From Nitriliruptoraceae bacterium (lineage in GTDB: Bacteria > Actinomycetota > Nitriliruptoria > Nitriliruptorales > Nitriliruptoraceae), in assembly GCA_007134165.1 (NCBI GenBank), contig SLLJ01000452.1, forward strand, positions 1-6,415: a stretch of 6,415 nt of DNA, read 5' to 3'. The translations under genes and the position numbers were made by a program. The first letter of the stretch is position 1. Each line of letters opens with the position of its first letter. The notes under the pieces are model-generated. The model was not told the origin of the DNA. It did no database searches and saw nothing but the letters and a program-made list of their open reading frames with translations. Positions 1-5,048 of the stretch are shown piece by piece.

Positions 1-454
1 CGAGTCCGCTGGGTTGAACCGGCACGGATGCGTCGACGACCACAGACCTCGTGCCGGACGGTGTCGCCGAGCAACCACTTGGAGCGATGGACGTGGACCG
101 AACGCCGGCGGTCAGTTCGCAGCCGGCGCCGGGCCGTTCACGGCACGCATCGCCAGGTTGGCCGCAGGCCGTCAGCGGCGCGGGATCCGGCCGTCCGTCG
201 ACCCGGTCCTTCGCCGCAAGGACCGCGGTGACCGGCGATCGGTTTCGGGGTCCGCGAGCGACTCACGGCTTGCCGGATCAGTGGTCTGGCGACCGAGGTA
301 CTACGGCGGTTGCTGCCACATCGGTCGGTTGCCCGCCGTCGTGCACCTGGCGGTTGTTGGGAGGTTCGGGAACCGTTCCCGGTGGTTCGCGGAAGCGCGC
401 GTCGAGCTGCGTACCGAGTGAGGGGCGCTCCACGATTGCTGCCTCCCGCCTGGT
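1..454. other. Region with no recognisable gene
   Basis: Open frames cross this stretch on both strands, but none gives a protein I recognise, and their composition (runs of Arg, Pro, Gly and Ser) is that of shadow frames in GC-rich DNA. One plus-strand frame runs from position 51 into the antitoxin gene, but its first 145 codons look non-coding and the antitoxin fold begins only after about 486. The stretch may be the decayed end of an upstream gene. I see no tRNA, terminator or repeat in it. Confidence 0.5.
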
Positions 455-473
455 ATCGTATGACCCATACGAT
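455..473 (+). promoter_or_regulatory. Perfect inverted repeat, probable VapB operator, with possible -10
   Basis: The arms ATCGTATG and CATACGAT are exact reverse complements of 8 nt separated by ACC. The repeat ends 12 nt before the ATG of the antitoxin gene. Type II antitoxins of the ribbon-helix-helix class commonly bind such palindromes over their own promoter and repress the operon, more tightly with the toxin bound. A possible extended -10 (TGG followed by TATCGT, 451-459) overlaps the left arm, so a bound protein would block RNA polymerase. No good -35 is visible. The symmetry is seen directly. Operator function is inferred from position and gene type. Confidence 0.6.
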
Positions 474-485
474 GGCAGAGTGGCG

Positions 486-785
486 ATGGACGCGGAACTG
501 ATCGACGAGTTGTCTGAGGCGCTGGCAGCTGCCCGTCGAGGGGCAAAGACGAAGCCGGTGTCGGTGACCGTTCCTGTTCCGCTGGCGGAGGCGTTCCGGC
601 GACTGGCTGACCGCGGCCTCATCGACAGCGTGTCGGAGGCGGCGACGCATGCGCTCGAGGAAGCCCTCCAGGCGGTGATCGTCGGCATGCGACTCGATGC
701 CATCTACGAGGCGCATCCCGAGGACCGCCCTTCGGAGGACGAGGTAGCGGAGATGGCGGCACGCGCCGGCGTGAGTTTGCCGTGA
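486..785 (+). CDS. vapB: VapB-type antitoxin, ribbon-helix-helix-like
   Basis: A 99-residue protein, the probable antitoxin of the PIN toxin encoded just downstream. Residues about 24-62 fit a ribbon-helix-helix DNA-binding fold: a strand (PVSVTVPVP), a first helix (LAEAFRRLADRG), a turn and a second helix (VSEAATHALEEAL). The acidic tail (about 70-99, with HPEDRPSEDEVAEMAARAG) is the kind of segment that wraps and neutralises a VapC toxin. Small size, overlap with the toxin gene and a palindrome just upstream all agree with autoregulation. I chose ATG 486. GTG 480 in the same frame would add two residues, and neither has a strong ribosome binding site. The frame stays open far upstream, but that part does not look coding. 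The family assignment rests on predicted fold and context, not on a signature motif; it could be another small antitoxin class. Confidence 0.75.
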   Translation: MDAELIDELSEALAAARRGAKTKPVSVTVPVPLAEAFRRLADRGLIDSVSEAATHALEEALQAVIVGMRLDAIYEAHPEDRPSEDEVAEMAARAGVSLP

Positions 786-1186
786 GCGTGACCGTGGTGC
801 TCGATGGCGCCGGCCTGCACGCCTGGGCTGAGCGTCGGCCTGAGCGTCAGGTGTTGACGGTGATGGAGGTCCTGCGTCGGGCAGGCGCTGGCCGGGTGCT
901 GGTGCCCTCCGTGGTCACGGTCGAGGCGCTGACCGGCGACTCGCGCGATGCGGCGGTGAACCAAATCCTCGAGCAGATCGAGGTGCAGGAGCACCTGCCG
1001 CTCAGCCATGCTCATGCTGCAGTAGCGCTGCGACAGGGCACCGACGGATCAGCCGTGGACGCCGTCGTCGCCGAGGCTGCCCTGCGAACGAGGGCCGCCT
1101 ACGTCATTACCTGCGACGCCGACAACCTGAACACCTTGATCGACCGAGGCGCGGGGCGAACAGCGGTCGTGACCGTCGAGGCCTGA
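782..1186 (+). CDS. vapC: VapC-type PIN-domain toxin ribonuclease
   Basis: A 134-residue protein of normal VapC length, predicted to be a Mg2+-dependent endoribonuclease that cuts RNA (often tRNA or rRNA in characterised VapCs) when released from its antitoxin. The four acidic PIN positions are in place: D8 in VVLDGAGL, E48 in VTVEAL, D93 in SAVDAVVAEAA and D112 in VITCDADNL, so the active site looks complete. The LDGAGL start resembles the PIN subgroup beginning LDAGAL more than the common LDTSAL/LDTNV groups. The GTG start overlaps the antitoxin stop as GTGA (4 nt), which implies translational coupling and one transcript. No frameshift or truncation is seen. The target RNA cannot be told from sequence. 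Confidence 0.85.
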   Translation: MSVTVVLDGAGLHAWAERRPERQVLTVMEVLRRAGAGRVLVPSVVTVEALTGDSRDAAVNQILEQIEVQEHLPLSHAHAAVALRQGTDGSAVDAVVAEAALRTRAAYVITCDADNLNTLIDRGAGRTAVVTVEA

Positions 1187-1325
1187 AGCGGCGCTCGTCA
1201 CAGAGCTGTGCGATCCTGCGACGTCGCACCGGCTCGACGACCACGCGCGGTGCCGTATGAGCCGCCGAGCGAGGCCTGCCTGCAACGCCCGGGTCATCCA
1301 CCCGCCGGTGCCCCTGCCCCGGAGC
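1187..1325. other. Spacer after vapC with a 12-bp palindrome
   Basis: No gene fits here. The perfect palindrome TGCGACGTCGCA lies at 1217-1228, 30 nt after the vapC stop. It has no loop or T-tract, so it is not a standard intrinsic terminator. It could be a protein-binding site or chance; perfect 12-mers of this kind are not rare in GC-rich DNA. Confidence 0.3.
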
Positions 1326-1588
1326 TCAGTGGCGGGTGATCGTCAACGCCGAGTGGTCGCCGCCGACGATGACGGCGACCTTGCCTCGGATCGGGAAGGT
1401 CAGCATCGGGTTGATGTGCCCGAAGTCGACGTTGGCCAGAACCGGCACGTCGTTGAGCATGGTTTGGCGGGCTGTTGGAGCATGGCCGTGAGCCAGCGGT
1501 CGAAGTGGTGCGGTTGGGCCTCGACATCGTCTTCGAGGAACAGCACCGACCCGGCCAGCGGCGGTGCCCACGCGGCGCCGTTGAGCAG
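1326..1588 (-). pseudogene. Relic of an S66 peptidase (LD-carboxypeptidase / MccF-like), C-terminal part
   Basis: Two minus-strand frames carry neighbouring parts of the C-terminal half of a peptidase S66 protein. One frame (1588 down to about 1469) reads LLNGAAWAPPLAGSVLFLED and on through HHFDRWLTAMLQQP. The other (about 1460 down to the TGA at 1326-1328) reads VPVLANVDFGHINPMLTFPI and ends ALTITRH. In intact members these are separated by roughly 30-40 residues (recalled from the family), which are missing here, and the frame changes at about 1461-1468. Family members use a Ser-Glu-His triad. The Glu of FLED (codon 1532-1534) and the His of FGH (codon 1416-1418) survive, while the N-terminal half with the nucleophile Ser is absent. 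Such enzymes trim peptidoglycan peptides or cleave microcin-like peptide-nucleotides. This copy cannot make an active enzyme. Confidence 0.8.
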
Positions 1589-1808
1589 TTGCCGGGTCGA
1601 TTCTTGACGAGCCGAAGCACTCCCCGTGATCGGCCGCACAGCGGTGAGATACCGCCCACGACTCGGAGGCGAGCCTTGGCTTGCACCAACTGGCAGGTAC
1701 GGCTTGTGGTTTGCGGCCTCGTCACCGCATCGCTCGCGGCACTATTGCCACGGTCACCGACGCCGAAGTGATGGATGTGCGCGGCGTCAGGCGCGCGACC
1801 CTCGAGGC
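1589..1808. other. Spacer between the peptidase relic and the cyclase gene
   Basis: I looked for the missing N-terminal half of the S66 peptidase on the minus strand and did not find it, so the relic is cut off at about 1589. A short plus-strand frame ends in VTDAEVMDVRG with its stop inside the cyclase ribosome binding site. It could be the tail of a lost gene but matches nothing I know. No clear promoter is visible. Confidence 0.35.
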
Positions 1809-1816
1809 AAGGTGAG
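1809..1816 (+). promoter_or_regulatory. Ribosome binding site that sets the cyclase start
   Basis: AAGGTGAG lies 6 nt before GTG 1823 and is a good match to the 16S rRNA 3' end. It favours GTG 1823 over the ATG at 1775 in the same frame, which would add 16 residues of unlikely composition. Confidence 0.65.
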
Positions 1817-1822
1817 TTTCTC

Positions 1823-2848
1823 GTGACGAGCCTCACGACCACGGCTGCGGACACGTCCGCGGTGCCGGTGCCGACGCTGTCTGCCGACATTGCGTTCGAT
1901 GATGCGGCGAAACTGGTCGTCGACTTTCTCAAGCAAGCGGTACCGTTCGACTACTGGACGGTGAACCGCTGCGACGGCGAACGACAGCTCTACCTTGAGG
2001 TGCCCGACGACACCTACGGGCTGAAGGCGGGTGACGCGCACCCGTGGGAGGACACGTTCTGCGGCCGGATGCACGAGGGTCGGGGACCGCAGGTCGCCCC
2101 GGACGCGATGGCGGTACCGGCGTATGCGGAGACCGAGGTAGCCCATGAGTTGACCATCGGCGCCTACGTCGGCATTCCCATCACTCGCCCGGATCGGGGT
2201 CTGTTCGGCACGATCTGCGGGATCGACCCGGCCGTCAACGACGAGGAACTGGAACGGCAGGCACCCCTGCTGCAGATGCTCGGCAGCCTGCTGTCCATGG
2301 TGCTGGCAGGGGACCTGGCCCGGACGGAGCTCGAGCGGGAACGTGAGCGCGCCCGCGAGGAGGCGACCAAGGATTCACTCACCGGCCTGCTCAACCGACG
2401 GGGCTGGGACATCGCTGTCGCGCGGGAGGAAGCCCGCTGCCGGCGGTTCGGCGATCCCAGCTCGGTGCTGGTGATCGACCTGGACCGGCTCAAGGAGATC
2501 AACGACAGGCAGGGGCATACGGCCGGTGACGCCTTTATCGCCAAGGCGGCGGAGGCGCTCAGCGCCAGCGTCCGCGGGTACGACCACGTGGCGCGCATCG
2601 GCGGTGACGAGTTCGCGGTCTTGGTGACCGGTATGACGTCGGCGCAGATCCACGACCTGGTCGGCAGGATCCATGCCGCGTTCGATCTGGCCGGCGTGTC
2701 CGGTTCGATCGGCCACGCGCCCTACACCATCGTGGCCGGCTTCCCGGGCGCATTCGCCGAGGCCGACGCCGCCATGTACGAACAGAAGCGGGCCCGGCGC
2801 GGCAATCCCGGCCACCGCCCGCCCACCCCGCTGGCTTCGAGTCGCTGA
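1823..2848 (+). CDS. GAF-GGDEF diguanylate cyclase
   Basis: A 341-residue soluble protein predicted to make cyclic di-GMP from two GTP. Residues about 24-163 form a GAF-type sensor domain (GAYVGIPI, then GLFGTICGID), for which the ligand is unknown. A charged helix at about 165-183 (RTELERERERAREE) is a likely coiled-coil signalling linker and dimer contact. The GGDEF domain runs from about 184 to 325: DSLTGLLNRRG (184-194), VLVIDLDRLKEIND (215-228), an intact GGDEF active loop at 260-264, and ADAAMYEQKRARRG near the end. The RxxD inhibitory site (RGYD, 251-254) sits five residues before GGDEF, as in product-inhibited cyclases. All catalytic motifs look intact. There is no membrane segment or signal peptide, so it is cytoplasmic. 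No EAL domain is attached and no partner gene adjoins it, so it appears to be a single-gene unit. Confidence 0.92.
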   Translation: MTSLTTTAADTSAVPVPTLSADIAFDDAAKLVVDFLKQAVPFDYWTVNRCDGERQLYLEVPDDTYGLKAGDAHPWEDTFCGRMHEGRGPQVAPDAMAVPAYAETEVAHELTIGAYVGIPITRPDRGLFGTICGIDPAVNDEELERQAPLLQMLGSLLSMVLAGDLARTELERERERAREEATKDSLTGLLNRRGWDIAVAREEARCRRFGDPSSVLVIDLDRLKEINDRQGHTAGDAFIAKAAEALSASVRGYDHVARIGGDEFAVLVTGMTSAQIHDLVGRIHAAFDLAGVSGSIGHAPYTIVAGFPGAFAEADAAMYEQKRARRGNPGHRPPTPLASSR

Positions 2849-3605
2849 CCACAAGGAGCACTCCGCCTGGCAGCCGACGAACGTCGTGTGGTCATGGCGG
2901 CGCGGTGCCAAGCTTCTGCACGAGGTTGGAAACGCTGCGGTGTTGGTCTTCAGGCGGAAATCGGCGACGGGCCATCTCCCCAAGTCTGGTGAGGCTGTCG
3001 ACCACGTCGAACTCGCGCGACCCGATCTGCGGTGCTCCGGCGGCATACTCGCGAACGTCACGAAGGCGTCGCTGGACCCGGTGAGATCGCCTTCTGGAGC
3101 TACTCGCTACCCGCAACCAACGCCCGTAGGTGCGGCCGCGTCCGCGTCCGCAACGCGGTCCTTGGTCCGCAGGGCCGTGCTCGACGACGTTCACGACCCG
3201 ACACCGCGAGGACCGAGAGACAACGGCAGCCGAGCCTTTGCCGTGCGGACCGGTCCTCGGCAAGCCATCGTCGGCTGGCGAGGGAGCATCGTTCGTGGAG
3301 CCTTCTGCTCCATCACGGTCGTTTCGTTGCAGAACCTGCCCAACACGCTCACCAAGGGAACAGCACGCCAGCGTGGAGTCCATCCCTGTGTGCTGTTCCA
3401 GTGGCGAAACGACGGTGAGATCACCGAGTTGTCGCGCGATCGTGTGCTGCGTGTCCGCGGCTGCCATGCATGATCTGACCGATCAACTCCCCGTCGCGGT
3501 GCAGATATCGCGGTGCCGACCCGGGCTGAGCTACGGCAGTATGAGCCACCCGACCCGACACACGCCGGCTGATCACGCCTACCTGGGCCCGCAGAACCAG
3601 AGCCA
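2849..3605. other. Gene-poor stretch, probably decayed DNA
   Basis: About 750 nt with no protein I can recognise on either strand. The best candidate is the end of a minus-strand frame, about 3057 down to the stop at 2892. It contains EYAAGAPQIGSREFDVVDSL and MARRRFPPEDQHRSVSNLVQ and looks more like real protein than the other frames, but I cannot name it and it has no start. I found no trace of tnpB downstream of the recombinase. A 9-nt direct repeat TCGCGGTGC occurs at 3494-3502 and 3508-3516. No terminator is evident after the cyclase gene. Confidence 0.4.
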
Positions 3606-4193
3606 TCACAAGGTCGCAGCACGCAGCCGCCAACTGTGGATCCGGTACGTGGTCGGAGGTGCCCCACGCCGCCCGTACAGCCTTGCACACATCAACGTCA
3701 ACACCTCGACCATGTCGCGCACCAGATCATCGTCAATCTCGCCATCGTCGATGATCACGATGTGGCGTCCGGACGCGGTCAGCGCAGCCGGCAGATGTTC
3801 AACTCCGAACCTTGCGAGCCGGTCCCGATGTTCGACCACCATGGTCGTGACCTGCTGGTCAGACAGCAACCGGGACAGTTTGGGTCGCTGCCCGTTGCGT
3901 CCGGAACCGACCTCGACGACAACCTCGTCTTCCGGCAGACCCAACCTGGATGCGCCCTGGAACGTACGTGAGACCTGCCCGTCCAACATCGCACGCTGAT
4001 CGTGCGACGACACCCGTGCGTACACCACGGTGTGGCCCTCACCCTCCACAGGCCGCTGGCATTCGGGGTCGTGGACCAGCACCGACCCTGGCGGGGTGCG
4101 CTGCACCGGCACCGGCATCTTGCCTTCCCGATGCCACCGGTAGGCCGTCTTGGGATGGACACCCTCCAAACGTGCCCACTCCGCCAGCTTCAC
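3606..4193 (-). CDS. tnpA: IS607-type serine recombinase (transposase TnpA)
   Basis: A 195-residue DNA recombinase with the layout of IS607 TnpA: a MerR-like helix-turn-helix at the N-terminus (residues 1-40: KLAEWARLEGVHPKTAYRW, EGKMPVP) followed by a small resolvase domain. The resolvase core has YARVSSHDQR (58-67) with the likely nucleophile Ser62, EVGSGRNGQRPKL (94-106), the family-typical EHRDRLARFGVEHL (121-134), and VRDMVEVLTLMCARLYGRRGA (158-178). These enzymes join strands through a Ser-DNA link and move the element without terminal inverted repeats or target duplication. The start is GTG 4193, where MKLAEWA matches the usual family start. After GRRGA the last 17 residues (PPTTYRIHSWRLRAATL) do not look like family members, which usually continue with an Arg/Ala-rich helix, so the 3' end may be replaced or shifted. 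The core looks intact. Confidence 0.9.
   Translation of the reverse strand: MKLAEWARLEGVHPKTAYRWHREGKMPVPVQRTPPGSVLVHDPECQRPVEGEGHTVVYARVSSHDQRAMLDGQVSRTFQGASRLGLPEDEVVVEVGSGRNGQRPKLSRLLSDQQVTTMVVEHRDRLARFGVEHLPAALTASGRHIVIIDDGEIDDDLVRDMVEVLTLMCARLYGRRGAPPTTYRIHSWRLRAATL
3606..4193 (-). mobile_element. IS607-like element, partial (tnpA only, ends not resolved)
   Basis: IS607-family elements normally carry tnpA followed by, and often overlapping, tnpB. Here no tnpB frame follows on the minus strand below 3606. The element is therefore either a tnpA-only derivative or a remnant that lost its right half. Family members lack terminal inverted repeats and target duplications, so I cannot place the ends; the coordinates given are those of the gene. 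Confidence 0.6.
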
Positions 4194-4256
4194 TCCATCC
4201 CCACACGTATGTTCACTCCTCTACGCGACCTTACCACGCAGCAGTTGGCAACCCCC

Positions 4257-4385
4257 ATGATCGTCCTGGCCACCAACGTCGCCTCGCAGGCGATCCACAC
4301 GATCCTGCGCGACAGCTTCCGAGGCCGTGTCCTTCCCTTCGACGGGTGCGGGATCGATCTGATCGACCCGTGGGCGAGCCCGTGA
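4257..4385 (+). pseudogene. Relic of a FitB/VapC-type PIN toxin, internally deleted
   Basis: A 42-residue reading frame joins the first strand of a PIN toxin to a segment from much later in the fold. It opens MIVLATNVASQA, where intact members read MIVLDTNV followed by SE, so the first catalytic Asp is Ala here (codon GCC for GAC). It then jumps to ILRDSFRGRVLPFD and a short acidic helix, which match the region just before the third acidic residue in FitB-like toxins. The roughly 65-70 residues normally between them (my estimate) are gone, and the stop falls where the protein should continue. The start keeps the ATGA form typical of antitoxin-toxin overlaps, but the frame upstream gives no recognisable antitoxin. 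It cannot be an active nuclease. Confidence 0.65.
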
Positions 4386-5038
4386 ACGAAGACACTGGGC
4401 CGGGGGCACCAGTCCCTCGACCGTCCCCAAACCTCCCACGCCCGTCCGCCGGTTCACAACGGGTCCGAGACCGCCCCCCACCCACACCGACCCAACTCCG
4501 AACCGCTTGGACCGCCGCGTATCTGCTGGAGACGGCAACACCGCCGTCTCGGGCCACGGCCCGGCCGCCATGGCAGATGGAGCGGAGTGTGGGATCACGA
4601 TCCATCCGACCGGAGCCGAGCCGCTGCAGAGCCCACCGGTCGGTAGCCGAGCTCTGGTCGAAGAGGCCCGCACCGCTGAGCTGACGACGCGATCTCGTCC
4701 CCGAGGCGACCCCAAGGTCCACCGAAGGTCCCGCGAGCTCGACCGTCCGACCAGACCCACGACCGGAGGCCAACTCACGAAACGCCTGCACGGACCCCCG
4801 AAGACCGGTGCTCACGGCCTGCCTACCTCGCCCACTGGCTCATCTGGAGCTGGCCACATTGACACGACTGCCGGTCGAACGTCCAGACGACGACGCCAAC
4901 CGTCCCGCGAGGACCGGGTCGCCAAGCTGAGATTCGAGGACCGGTGGGCCCGGAGTGGGTGAGGCCGAGCGGCCCTTTGTGCCCCGAGCGGGCGAGGTCA
5001 TGCTGAGACGTTGCTCTTGCAGGGTCACGGTCGACACC
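4386..5038. other. Region with no recognisable gene
   Basis: About 650 nt in which all frames look like shadows (rich in Arg, Pro, Gly and Ser). Just past the PIN relic, frame 1 reads RARERRHWAGG, faintly like the ARERAGRPIS stretch of FitB toxins, so the relic may continue by frameshift, but this is weak. Before the surface-protein gene I see no convincing -35/-10 pair. Its promoter probably lies in the last 100 nt. Confidence 0.4.
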
Positions 5039-5046
5039 GGAGAAAG
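5039..5046 (+). promoter_or_regulatory. Ribosome binding site of the surface-protein gene
   Basis: GGAGAAAG lies 2 nt before ATG 5049, with the GGAG core 6 nt from it. It agrees with the signal peptide that begins at this ATG and fixes the start. Confidence 0.7.
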
Positions 5047-5048
5047 CC

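Noticed and set aside
138..716. Minus-strand frame of 192 codons opposite the antitoxin gene
   Set aside because: Arg-rich, unrecognisable and antisense to a gene with a clear fold and context.
1294..1932. Minus-strand frame of 212 codons across the peptidase relic and cyclase start
   Set aside because: It is in neither of the frames that carry the S66 motifs, and its first part is antisense to the cyclase gene.
2673..3473. Plus-strand frame of 266 codons overlapping the end of the cyclase gene
   Set aside because: The first third is a shifted reading of the GGDEF domain and the rest resembles no protein and has no ribosome binding site.
3494..3516. Two 9-nt direct repeats as a possible iteron origin
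   Set aside because: Only two copies, no AT-rich stretch and no replication gene nearby.
3461..3540. tRNA-like stretch on the minus strand (TAGCTCAG after a CTGCC that can pair with GGCAG 80 nt away)
   Set aside because: The D-arm does not close with GAGC, there is no GTTCGA T-loop, and no anticodon arm folds in the right place. At most a decayed or chance resemblance.
3950..4684. Plus-strand frame of 244 codons
   Set aside because: Its first part is antisense to tnpA and the rest is a Pro/Arg-rich shadow; the PIN relic uses a different frame.
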